Source: CAYUAI01 sp964442745
GTDB lineage: Bacteria; Pseudomonadota; Gammaproteobacteria; S012-40
Direction: 5' to 3'
Assembly: GCA_964442745.1 (NCBI GenBank)
Contig: CAYUAI010000013.1
Span: forward strand, 1-64,000
DNA: 64,000 nt
This document shows positions 25,373 through 34,256 of this stretch, one piece after another (position 1 is the stretch's first letter; each line of letters opens with the position of its first letter). The translations under genes were made by a program, and so were the position numbers. The notes beneath the pieces are model-generated. The model saw only the letters and a list, made by a program, of their open reading frames with translations, made no database searches and had not been told where the DNA came from.

Positions 25373-27961
25373 TTATAGATCCCAAGTTTGAGTCGAATGA
25401 CACTCATTACATTCCTGCGTAAGAGGAACGCCATCATGGTCGCTAATTCTCGTTAGCGGATGACAGGTTGAGCATGATCCCAGTACCTCATTATGATCCA
25501 GGCGTGGGACTTGCCTCCAAGAGGTTGTCACATGACAGGCTTGGCAAAGACTGGTTGTTAATATATGTCCAGCTGACGTATTATGGCAATCAGCACAACT
25601 TCCTAAAACTTCATTGTGATCCATGCTAATCACTGGGCGCCAAGAGACCGAGTTATGGCAGGCTTCACAAGAATTAGAGGTATTTGGATGCGTTCGTGAT
25701 ATTGTATGGCAGCCATTACATGATCCCAAGACCTCGTTATGATCAACGGTGATGACTGGTCGCCAACCAACAGATGGAGTATGACAAGCCTCGCATTGAT
25801 TTGTTGTGTTAATATGCCTCAGCGATAAGCTGTGACAACTTACACAATTTCCAATGACTTCACTGTGATCGACTGTGATCGCCGGTATCCACAATGTGCT
25901 GGTGTGACACGCTTGGCACACATCTGAACTAATGATATGTCTGTTTGATTTACCAACGGCTGTGGTACTGTTATGACAATTAATGCAGTCACCAACCACT
26001 TGATTATGGTCTATTTTTTTGATTGTTGTCATTGCCCATGACGTTGTGTCATGGCAGGCTTCACACACATCTGAACTAATAATATGATCTATCGTTTTTC
26101 CTACGGCTGTTCGACCATTATGGCAACTGGCACATCTACTCGTAATACCCGTATGATCCATACCGATGATAGGTAACCAACCCAATGAGGAATGGCAGGC
26201 TTCACACTGATTTGAGCTTTGGATATGGTTGATGGATTTACCGGTAGCACGCGTACCATCGTGGCAGGTAATACATCCACGGCTAATACCGGTATGGTCC
26301 ATGCCGATGGCAGGTACCCAAGCGTTCGTGGTATGGCAAGTTTCGCATCGGTCTGATGTTTGAATGTGATTGGCTGGTTTGCCTAATGTTGTATCTGCAT
26401 GACAGCTAATACAATTTGTGGCGATACCGGTATGGTCCATACTAATCACCGGCGCCCAAGCGATGGTGGCATGGCAGAGTTCGCATTGATCGACACTTTG
26501 TACATGATTCACCGATTTGCCCAATATCGCATTATGGCAATTCAGACAACCGGTAGTGATGCCAGTGTGATCCATACTGACAATTGGCAACCAACCACGG
26601 GCGGAATGGCAAGTTTCACATTGATCCGTGCTTTGCATATGATTAACGGACTTACCTGTGACATTGGTATTGTTGTGGCAATTTGTACAGCCAGTGGTAA
26701 TACCGGTGTGATCCATACCGAGAATTGGCAACCAGCCACGAGTCGCATGGCAAGTTTCACATTGATCCGTGCTTGAAATATGATTCACGGACTTACCTGT
26801 GACATTGGTGCCATTATGACAAACAAAGCAACTACCCACAACTTCCGTGTGATCGAGCTGAGTAATTGATGACCAATTGGTGCTGGTATGGCAGGCTTCA
26901 CAAACTTCTGTTGATTCTATATGTGTTATGCCTTTGCCACGCACCTGTATTCCATTGTGGCAAGTAGCGCATCTCCCAATGGTTTCATTATGATCAACAC
27001 TGGTGGCAGGTGACCAAATCGTAATGGAATGGCAAGCTTGACAATCACCGGTTGTCGTAACATGGGCACTGGAACGTCCACTTGCTGTTACGCCATTATG
27101 ACACTGGCCACATTCGCCCTGAATTTGCGTATGATCAACATTCCGCACAGGTCGCCATTGGGTTTCAAAATGGCAAGTCCCACATTTTACCGTGCTCGGG
27201 ATATGGAAACTTGGCAAACCTACCGCAGTGACTCCATCATGACAACTTTCACACGTGGTTGTTAGCTGAGAATGATCGAGAGTTAAACCCGCTAAGAAAG
27301 AAATTGTCAGATGACACTCACCGCATGCATTGGAAGAAGGAATATGGGTGACTGGTTTGCCTTCAGTAATCACGCTGTTATGGCAGCTAAGGCAGTTGCC
27401 AACAACTTCATCGTGATTGACTTGCGGAATCGGTTTCCATGCCCAGACCGTATGACATCCATCACAGTTATCTGATGTTAGAATGTGCTCGATGGGGACA
27501 CCCCGCGCATTCGTGTTTGTATTATGACAATTGGCGCAGCGTCCAATGACATTTTCATGATCGAGCTGGATAACAGGTGACCACGTCACTATGCTGTGAC
27601 AAGTCTGGCATAAGTTGGTGGCTTGAATGTGATTGGGTGATTTACCTGAGGCAGTACTGCCATGACAGTTTGTGCACTTATCGACAATGCCTGTATGATC
27701 AAACCGTGGAGTTAGCTTCTGAGATATCCTGCTTGTATTATTTTCATCAGGCATGACTAAGCCAAATGATGAATTAAAATCGTTAGCATAAATAGAATAC
27801 GATGAAAATAACAGAAAAAACAATATGAAACTAATGAGTTTATTCTTTGATAAGTATATGATTTGCCAATTCGTAAAATGCGCTGCAAAGCTCGATTTTT
27901 TGCATGGAATTGTTGTGAAGTCCGATGACAGCAGACTTTGACTCATTTTTACTTCCCCCAC
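25373..27961 (-). CDS. Giant secreted c-type cytochrome with 34 CXXCH motifs
   Basis: An 862-aa protein. A hydrophobic signal segment (LISFILFFLLFSSYSIYA) lies at about residues 43-60, preceded by an unusually long 42-residue N-region; no later ATG precedes it. From about residue 95 to the end there are 34 CXXCH haem-binding motifs arranged as 17 repeats of about 47 residues, each of the form CxxCH...W.P...DHt.i...CxxCHn....GK...H. Each repeat also carries two extra His (DH and NH), suitable as distal axial ligands, so bis-His haems are expected. No lipobox, membrane anchor or catalytic domain is visible. The predicted role is periplasmic or extracellular electron conduction or storage. Confidence 0.9.
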   Translation of the reverse strand: MGEVKMSQSLLSSDFTTIPCKKSSFAAHFTNWQIIYLSKNKLISFILFFLLFSSYSIYANDFNSSFGLVMPDENNTSRISQKLTPRFDHTGIVDKCTNCHGSTASGKSPNHIQATNLCQTCHSIVTWSPVIQLDHENVIGRCANCHNTNTNARGVPIEHILTSDNCDGCHTVWAWKPIPQVNHDEVVGNCLSCHNSVITEGKPVTHIPSSNACGECHLTISFLAGLTLDHSQLTTTCESCHDGVTAVGLPSFHIPSTVKCGTCHFETQWRPVRNVDHTQIQGECGQCHNGVTASGRSSAHVTTTGDCQACHSITIWSPATSVDHNETIGRCATCHNGIQVRGKGITHIESTEVCEACHTSTNWSSITQLDHTEVVGSCFVCHNGTNVTGKSVNHISSTDQCETCHATRGWLPILGMDHTGITTGCTNCHNNTNVTGKSVNHMQSTDQCETCHSARGWLPIVSMDHTGITTGCLNCHNAILGKSVNHVQSVDQCELCHATIAWAPVISMDHTGIATNCISCHADTTLGKPANHIQTSDRCETCHTTNAWVPAIGMDHTGISRGCITCHDGTRATGKSINHIQSSNQCEACHSSLGWLPIIGMDHTGITSRCASCHNGRTAVGKTIDHIISSDVCEACHDTTSWAMTTIKKIDHNQVVGDCINCHNSTTAVGKSNRHIISSDVCQACHTSTLWIPAITVDHSEVIGNCVSCHSLSLRHINTTNQCEACHTPSVGWRPVITVDHNEVLGSCNGCHTISRTHPNTSNSCEACHNSVSWRPVISMDHNEVLGSCADCHNTSAGHILTTSLCQACHVTTSWRQVPRLDHNEVLGSCSTCHPLTRISDHDGVPLTQECNECHSTQTWDL

Positions 27962-28260
27962 GATGTCCGCTTAATTTTATATATTGTTATATAGCGTTTA
28001 ATAATAATTATTATTGAAAAATTCTTCACACGTTTATGAAAGAATAGCAAATATAATTTCATTGTCTAGTATTCATTCACCAGAACACGGTTGCCAGCCA
28101 TCTTGACAATTTTACATAATGATTGATCCATGAGCATGTTAGGTTTTGGAACTGGCGATCTATCGCTCTAGCCCAACCAGCCATTTGAAAATCTGGATGA
28201 GATACGCCAATAGGTTGAATACCGAACAATTATAGGCTGTATATCTTGTTGAGAAGTATG
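27962..28260. other. AT-rich region upstream of the cytochrome gene
   Basis: About 300 bp that should carry the cytochrome promoter (minus strand). No gene and no clear operator is visible. It adjoins the second oriC-like segment. Confidence 0.4.
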
Positions 28261-28475
28261 TTAAGAATTTGTGGACAACATGTAGATAACTCAAGTGGAG
28301 ATCCCCCTCCTCTTTTTTATCCACAGCTTACGAGGTGAGTTAAGCACAAGGTATTCATCCGTATATTTTGCATAACCATATAATAATAAAATAGATAATA
28401 AAGTTATACAGAATATGGTGCTCGCTAATAATAATAGGTTTAAAATATAAAAAATTATATTTATATAGCGACGTC
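28261..28475. other. Second oriC-like segment
   Basis: One exact DnaA box TTATCCACA (28317-28325), two one-mismatch boxes TGTGGACAA (28270-28278) and TGTAGATAA (28281-28289), and a weaker one TTATACAGA (28404-28412). The last is followed by a 13-bp spacer and then TAATAATAATAG (28426-28437) and an AT-rich tract to about 28470. The order box, 13-14-bp spacer, TAA triplets, TAG, AT-rich tract repeats the layout at 8686-8760. Confidence 0.6.
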
Positions 28476-28503
28476 ACTCATGTGAATAAAAGTGCTTGTT
28501 TAG

Positions 28504-29082
28504 TTAATTGAGTGACGTCGCGTCTTCATCCGTTAAAATAATCGAGGTTTCTGCTGAGGCTTTGACGGTTTGAAATGCTTTCTTACTGCCCGTTTCTCTC
28601 CATAGCTCCATTGCTATCAATGGCTGCAAGAGCGGTTGAGTACGATTCATCTCTCGAATGGAATGCAATATATCCATTAAACTAACAAAGCTATAGGCTA
28701 ATGAATGATACAATTGAGCGTTTTCGGTACTCACTACGGAAGCTAAATTGTGGTAAGCGCTTTGACCTATTTTTACAAAATAACTGATTTTGACTTGTCT
28801 TTTTTGTGCTTGATGGGGAAATAAACCTGAAAACAACAAGCATTGATCACCAACCTCCCTAAGTCGATCAAACTTTAATTGTCCTTGACTCAGCGAACCT
28901 TTTAAATAATCTAAAGCAATTATTTTGGATACAAACTCAGGCCGAGTTAAGTACCTCATCAATAAAAAAACTAAATAGCTTTCCGCCTCTTCTTCCAATT
29001 GGCATTGACAAGCGACCTGTGCATCATTCACTAATGCATGCCACTGGGCTGTTGAATTGTATTCATATTGAATGGCAATCAT
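28504..29082 (-). CDS. Conserved hypothetical cytosolic protein
   Basis: A 192-aa soluble, mostly helical protein without signal peptide or membrane segments. Conspicuous segments: LKFDRLREVGDQCLLFSGLF and VKISYFVKIGQSAYHNLA. It looks like a gammaproteobacterial family of unknown function; I cannot assign a role. It is divergent from glyQ, with 269 bp between them holding both promoters. Confidence 0.75.
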   Translation of the reverse strand: MIAIQYEYNSTAQWHALVNDAQVACQCQLEEEAESYLVFLLMRYLTRPEFVSKIIALDYLKGSLSQGQLKFDRLREVGDQCLLFSGLFPHQAQKRQVKISYFVKIGQSAYHNLASVVSTENAQLYHSLAYSFVSLMDILHSIREMNRTQPLLQPLIAMELWRETGSKKAFQTVKASAETSIILTDEDATSLN

Positions 29083-29351
29083 AAGATAATTTCTCTAGAT
29101 AAAGCTGATAAACAAGTTCGACTAATCCATGGCAAAGCTTTAATTTCACAAGATATCGATATAATATTGGACAGCCAAGAATATTGATTTACCGCAAAAA
29201 CTACTGGTGCCACTGATTACTTGCTTCTTATTTATAGTAACTAATTGATAAATAGTAATTTTTCACAGCAAGTAGCTTATCTGTACTCACTCTAACTCAA
29301 GCACGTTATACTTATTCGCAGTTAACTCACATTTAAGACAGATTTACACAC

Positions 29352-30275
29352 ATGAGCACATCTAACACAGAACATAATTTATCCACATTTCAGGGTCTCA
29401 TTATGGCGCTGCAAACTTATTGGGCAAATCAGGGTTGTGCCGTCATCCAGCCATTGGATATGGAAGTGGGAGCCGGTACCTTCCACCCAGCGACCTTTTT
29501 AAGGGCGATTGGACCTGAACCATGGAGTGCGGCCTATGTGCAGCCCTCACGGCGTCCTACGGACGGTAGGTACGGTGAAAACCCAAATCGCTTGCAACAT
29601 TATTATCAGTTTCAAGTAGTGATTAAACCTTCGCCAAGTGATATTCAGACACTTTACTTAGGGTCATTGCAGTTGTTGGGTATTGATCCACTAGAGCATG
29701 ATATTCGCTTTGTTGAAGATGATTGGGAATCGCCGACTTTAGGGGCTTGGGGCTTAGGTTGGGAGGTGTGGCTCAATGGGATGGAAGTGACTCAGTTTAC
29801 TTATTTTCAGCAAGTCGGCGGTTTAGACTGTAAACCAGTGACCGGTGAAATTACCTACGGTTTAGAGCGATTGGCAATGTATCTTCAGGGCGTCGCCAGT
29901 GTTTACGATTTGGTTTGGACAACAGGGCGCTATGGCACCCTTACTTATGGTGATGTATTTCATCAGAACGAAGTAGAAATGTCGACGTTCAATTTTGAGC
30001 AAGCCAATGTTGAATCATTGTTTCAGTGGTTTGACACTTGTGAAGCAGAGAGCTGTCGCTTAATTGAGAAAAAGTTACCTTTAGCGGCGTATGAGTTTGT
30101 GTTAAAAGCGTCTCATACCTTTAATCTATTGGATGCCAGGCATGCCATATCCGTGACTGAGCGGGCGCGTTTTATCGGTCGGGTAAGAGGTTTAGCTAAA
30201 GCCGTTGCCCAAGCTTATTATGAAGGACGAGAACGTTTGGGTTTTCCGATGCTAGTAGGAGCTAATCATGACTAG
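29352..30275 (+). CDS. glyQ: Glycyl-tRNA synthetase alpha subunit
   Basis: Catalytic subunit of the bacterial alpha2beta2 glycyl-tRNA synthetase. At 307 aa it matches the family (about 303). Signatures include GLIMALQTYWANQGCAVIQP, GAGTFHPATFLRAIGPEPW and LDARHAISVTERARFIGRVR. The last 8 bp overlap the start of glyS, so translation is coupled and stoichiometric. Confidence 0.98.
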   Translation: MSTSNTEHNLSTFQGLIMALQTYWANQGCAVIQPLDMEVGAGTFHPATFLRAIGPEPWSAAYVQPSRRPTDGRYGENPNRLQHYYQFQVVIKPSPSDIQTLYLGSLQLLGIDPLEHDIRFVEDDWESPTLGAWGLGWEVWLNGMEVTQFTYFQQVGGLDCKPVTGEITYGLERLAMYLQGVASVYDLVWTTGRYGTLTYGDVFHQNEVEMSTFNFEQANVESLFQWFDTCEAESCRLIEKKLPLAAYEFVLKASHTFNLLDARHAISVTERARFIGRVRGLAKAVAQAYYEGRERLGFPMLVGANHD

Positions 30276-32340
30276 TTGCAATGATTTTTTAGTTGAGATT
30301 GGAACCGAAGAGTTACCACCAAAAGCACTAAATAAATTATCGCTTGGTTTTGCCGAAGGCATAAAAATTCGCCTTGAAAAATCCGAATTGAATTATCAAA
30401 AAATTCATTGTTATGCTTCCCCACGACGTTTAGCGGTGATGATTGATGGATTAGCCAAAGAGCAAGAAGATAAGACTATTGATCGACGTGGTCCTGCGTT
30501 GAAGGCCGCTTTTAACGCAGAAGGTAAACCAAGCTCAGCGGCTTTGGGTTTTGCTAAATCTTGTGGTGTCAGTGTTGATGACTTAATACGCTTGGAAACG
30601 CCACAGGGTGCCTGGTTGGTCTTTCGATCCCTCGTTAAAGGAAAAGCAAGCAATAAATTAATGCCAGCCATTATTGAGAATGCATTAAATCAATTACCCA
30701 TTCCTAGACGTATGCGCTGGGGAAATGAAACCCATCAATTTGTTCGGCCAGTGCATTGGCTGTTGATGTTGTTTGGGGATAGTGTTGTACCGTGTGAAAT
30801 ATTGGGTTGTCGTGCATCTCGTAAAACGTACGGTCATCGTTTTCATCATCCGGCTCCGATCAGCATTGATGAGCCAAAGCAATATTCCAGTAAATTAGCA
30901 GATTTCGGTTATGTCATTGCTGATTATCAGACACGAAAAGAAAAAATTAGGCAGATAATATTAGAGACCGCATCGTGTGTAAGTGGTGAGCCAGTCATTG
31001 ATGGGGATTTGCTGGATGAAGTTACAGGTCTGGTTGAGTGGCCAGTTTCTGTTTTGGCTAGTTTTGATGAGAAATATTTGGCTATTCCTTCGGAAGCTTT
31101 GATTAGTGCAATGAAATTGCATCAAAAATATTTTCATTTCATCGATAAAAATTCTCGTTTATTGCCTCAATTTATTACCATTTCCAACATACAAAGCAGT
31201 CATCCTGATTCGGTTAAATTAGGTAATGAAAGAGTAATTCGGCCACGCTTAGCGGATGCGGAATTTTTTTGGGAGCAAGATAAAAAAATCAAGTTAGCAG
31301 ATCGTTTGACGGATCTTAAAAAAGTGGTATTTCAGAATCAATTGGGAAGCCTATACGATAAAGTGAAACGGGTGATCAAATTATCAGGTAGTATTGCTGA
31401 AGTGATTGATGGTGATGTCATGATGGCTGAGCGAGCGGCTCATTTATCAAAATGTGATTTATTGACTGAAATGGTCGGTGAGTTTCCAGAATTGCAAGGC
31501 ACAATGGGGCAATATTATGCACGCCATGATGGTGAAAATGAAGAAGTCGTGAGTGCGATGATGGAGCAATATATGCCGCGTTTTGCCGGTGATACATTGC
31601 CTTTTAGCAAGACAGGGCAAGCGTTATCGATTGCTGATAAGCTTGATAGCTTGGTCGGTATTTTTGGAATTAAACAAATACCGACTGGAGATAAAGATCC
31701 ATTTGCATTACGGCGTGCGGCATTAGGTGTGTTGAGAATCATGATCGAAAACAAATTGCCATTAGACTTACCAAAGTGCATTGATGCGGCTTTGGAAGCT
31801 TATACTGCAATTGAGTTAGATATTGATGCTAAGCTTAATGTCTTTCATTTTATGTTAGAACGCTTGCGTAGCTACTACGTGGATCAGGGGGTTGATATCG
31901 GAGTGTTTGAAAGTGTATTAGCGATTCAGCCACCTGGGCCTTATGATTTTGATCAACGGCTGAGAGCGGTAGCGACATTTCATCAACAACCCGAGGTCGC
32001 AAGCTTGGTTGCTGCGAATAAGCGTATTCGCAACATATTACGAAAATCGACAGACCATATTCCAGGAACTGTGGATCAATCGTTATTGTCTGAAAAACAA
32101 GAACAAAATTTGTTTGAAATATTAGAAACACTGGAAAACTCAGTGATAAAGCAAGCAAGTGAAGCCCAATACGACGTTGCTTTGTCTCAATTAGCGGGTT
32201 TAAAAAATACGGTCGATGAGTTTTTTGATCATATCATGGTTAATGTCGATGATAGTCAGCGCCGAGTCAATCGACTGGCTTTATTACGGCGTTTGCAGAA
32301 CTTATTTTTAAGTATTGCTGATTTTTCTAAATTAGGGTAG
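30268..32340 (+). CDS. glyS: Glycyl-tRNA synthetase beta subunit
   Basis: tRNA-binding partner of GlyQ; 690 aa, the usual length. N-terminal FLVEIGTEELPPKAL and the internal HD-type DGENEEVVSAMMEQYMPRFA region are typical; the C-terminus holds the anticodon-binding DALR-like part (about 580-690). It starts inside the end of glyQ. A large palindrome follows 18 bp after the stop and probably ends the operon. Confidence 0.98.
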   Translation: MTSCNDFLVEIGTEELPPKALNKLSLGFAEGIKIRLEKSELNYQKIHCYASPRRLAVMIDGLAKEQEDKTIDRRGPALKAAFNAEGKPSSAALGFAKSCGVSVDDLIRLETPQGAWLVFRSLVKGKASNKLMPAIIENALNQLPIPRRMRWGNETHQFVRPVHWLLMLFGDSVVPCEILGCRASRKTYGHRFHHPAPISIDEPKQYSSKLADFGYVIADYQTRKEKIRQIILETASCVSGEPVIDGDLLDEVTGLVEWPVSVLASFDEKYLAIPSEALISAMKLHQKYFHFIDKNSRLLPQFITISNIQSSHPDSVKLGNERVIRPRLADAEFFWEQDKKIKLADRLTDLKKVVFQNQLGSLYDKVKRVIKLSGSIAEVIDGDVMMAERAAHLSKCDLLTEMVGEFPELQGTMGQYYARHDGENEEVVSAMMEQYMPRFAGDTLPFSKTGQALSIADKLDSLVGIFGIKQIPTGDKDPFALRRAALGVLRIMIENKLPLDLPKCIDAALEAYTAIELDIDAKLNVFHFMLERLRSYYVDQGVDIGVFESVLAIQPPGPYDFDQRLRAVATFHQQPEVASLVAANKRIRNILRKSTDHIPGTVDQSLLSEKQEQNLFEILETLENSVIKQASEAQYDVALSQLAGLKNTVDEFFDHIMVNVDDSQRRVNRLALLRRLQNLFLSIADFSKLG

Positions 32341-32357
32341 TTATTGCTTGTGAGTTT

Positions 32358-32403
32358 TCTAAGCTTCTAATCCGCCAAATATTTGGCGGATTAGAAGCTT
32401 AGA
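32358..32403. terminator. 46-bp perfect palindrome after glyS
   Basis: Two 23-bp arms (32358-32380 and 32381-32403) are exact reverse complements with no spacer. Transcribed, it would form a very stable hairpin right after glyS. There is no T-tract, so termination would be atypical; a cruciform or protein-binding role is an alternative. Confidence 0.55.
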
Positions 32404-32443
32404 GTATATAATAATGGGGAATAATAAATGGGATGTAAGCACC

Positions 32444-33670
32444 ATGAAAATAATTATTGTTTTTTTAATGATGCTGTTATTATTATCAGTTTCATTTGGT
32501 GGCTGGGCAAATGACATTGCTTTTTTACCGGCAAATAGTCAACAAGGTAAAATTATTACATTTAATGTAACCACTCAAAAAAAAGTACTCGATATTGACG
32601 TTGGAAGTTATCCAACGGCCTTAGCCTTTCATCCATATAATAAAAAACTCTATGTGACTCAGCGCGAGTTAGATAATTCCTCGCAATTAGGCACGGTTGG
32701 CATTGTTGATATGGAGAGTCTCTCTTATGAAGGAGAAATTATTAACGTGGGTAGCAATCCAACGGGAATTGTTATCAATCCTGAAGGAATAGTCATGTAT
32801 GTGGCGCACAAAATCGGTATTGCGGCGATTAATATTGCCCTTAGCGAAGTGGAAAATCAGCAAACTGACATTACTTATAATGGCGCGGGTTTAGCGATGA
32901 GTTCAACGGGTAATTTTTTGTTTGCTACAGGTATTAATGGTGGAGTATCGGGCGTGTCATTGCTGGATGCATTTAATTTGACTGAGTTGGATAGTATTGA
33001 ATTGGAGGTGGGTTCACAGGCGATAGTGGTGCATCCCATCGAGTCCCTAATATATGTCGCTAATCAAGCTGCAGGCACGGTTTCTATATTAAGCCATGAG
33101 AAACTAGGAAGCCGCCAGATATTGAGTTTAAAAAAAACAATTCGTTTAAATTCTGGGGCAGGTTCCTATGACTTAAGATTATCGCCGGACAATTCAAAAT
33201 TATATGTGGCTAATTCGGGTCTTGCGAGTACGACTACCGCTTTAGAGGAGGCGAATAATGGTTTTATTACGGTGGTAGATTTAAATTCTTTTGAACAATA
33301 TAACAAAGAGTTTAAAGAATTTGACGGTGTTTTCGCCCCGGCTTTTCATCCTCGAGCGGTGAGCATTGCAGCGGATGGTCAAATTCATGTCGCCGTCGAT
33401 ATCTGGGATAATGGGACGGGTTTATATTTGTATAGCTTCAAAGAAGAAAATTTTGATTTGGAAGTCAAACGCAGCATATTGCTTGATACGTTGACGACTT
33501 TACAGTTTGGTGAGTTTATTTATTATAATTGTGATTTCTGTCCAAAAGGTGAAGTAATAGGAGCATTACCTCGGGGGACACGACCGGCGGCATTGACGCC
33601 TATTTTTTTATTAATATTATTTTTAGCCATTTTTATGATGAGTTATCGATCAATGAAACGGAAAGACTAA
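32444..33670 (+). CDS. Secreted YVTN-type beta-propeller with C-terminal membrane tail
   Basis: A 408-aa protein. The signal peptide (IIIVFLMMLLLLSVSFGGWA) is followed by YVTN/NHL-like repeats (VGSYPTALAFHPYNKKLYVT, VGSNPTGIVINPEGIVMYVA, LRLSPDNSKLYVANSG), forming a seven-bladed-type propeller. The C-terminus has a Pro-rich turn, a hydrophobic helix (LTPIFLLILFLAIFMM) and a basic tail RSMKRKD, the form of CTERM-type sorting signals. An in-frame ATG at 32414 is possible; 32444 is preferred because it directly precedes the signal peptide. It lies 8 bp upstream of gmhB. Function unknown; surface display is inferred. Confidence 0.75.
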   Translation: MKIIIVFLMMLLLLSVSFGGWANDIAFLPANSQQGKIITFNVTTQKKVLDIDVGSYPTALAFHPYNKKLYVTQRELDNSSQLGTVGIVDMESLSYEGEIINVGSNPTGIVINPEGIVMYVAHKIGIAAINIALSEVENQQTDITYNGAGLAMSSTGNFLFATGINGGVSGVSLLDAFNLTELDSIELEVGSQAIVVHPIESLIYVANQAAGTVSILSHEKLGSRQILSLKKTIRLNSGAGSYDLRLSPDNSKLYVANSGLASTTTALEEANNGFITVVDLNSFEQYNKEFKEFDGVFAPAFHPRAVSIAADGQIHVAVDIWDNGTGLYLYSFKEENFDLEVKRSILLDTLTTLQFGEFIYYNCDFCPKGEVIGALPRGTRPAALTPIFLLILFLAIFMMSYRSMKRKD

Positions 33671-33678
33671 AAATTGTT

Positions 33679-34218
33679 ATGAAAGTGATTGTGTTAGATC
33701 GCGATGGTGTGATCAATGAAGATTCGGATCAATATGTTAAATCGCCGGAAGAATGGATTCCCATTGCCGGTAGCTTAGCGGCGATTGCCCGACTGAATCA
33801 GGCGGGGTTTGTGGTGGTGATTGCCACCAATCAATCGGGTATTGCTCGTGGCTATTATGATGCACTGACTTTGCAGCGCATGCATGACAAGATGCATCGG
33901 CTGTTAGCGATGATAGGTGCGAAAGTGGATGCCGTTTTCTATTGTCCCCATGGACCTGAGGATGGCTGTGAATGTCGTAAACCACAAGTGGGTTTGTTCA
34001 AGAAAATTCAGCGTTCGTTCCCCTGTCACTTAGAGCAAAGTTTTGCGATTGGTGATTCTTACCGGGATATACAAGCGGCGCAGCAAGTCGGCGCTAAAGC
34101 GATTTTAGTGAAAACAGGTAAAGGTGCTCAAACGCTAAGCAAACAGGGGCATGAGTTAACCGTGCCTGTTTTCGATAATTTAACTAAAGCGGTTGATTCT
34201 ATCCTCAAGTCCCGTTAA
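33679..34218 (+). CDS. gmhB: D-glycero-D-manno-heptose-1,7-bisphosphate 7-phosphatase
   Basis: HAD phosphatase of LPS inner-core ADP-heptose synthesis. At 179 aa it has catalytic LDRDGVINED, Ser/Thr motif ATNQSGIARG, zinc-binding YCPHGPEDGCECRKP (three Cys and a His) and IGDSYRDIQAA. The gene is 38 bp upstream of plsC, and both lie near gyrB as in Pseudomonas. Confidence 0.96.
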   Translation: MKVIVLDRDGVINEDSDQYVKSPEEWIPIAGSLAAIARLNQAGFVVVIATNQSGIARGYYDALTLQRMHDKMHRLLAMIGAKVDAVFYCPHGPEDGCECRKPQVGLFKKIQRSFPCHLEQSFAIGDSYRDIQAAQQVGAKAILVKTGKGAQTLSKQGHELTVPVFDNLTKAVDSILKSR

Positions 34219-34256
34219 TTTTTGTTGAATTTATTTCCTTAAATATAGAAATAATT

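Noticed and set aside
25400..27700. Regular 141-bp repeats suggesting a CRISPR or satellite array
   Set aside because: The units encode in-frame CXXCH motifs and diverge at DNA level as expected for protein repeats; no short identical repeats with unique spacers.
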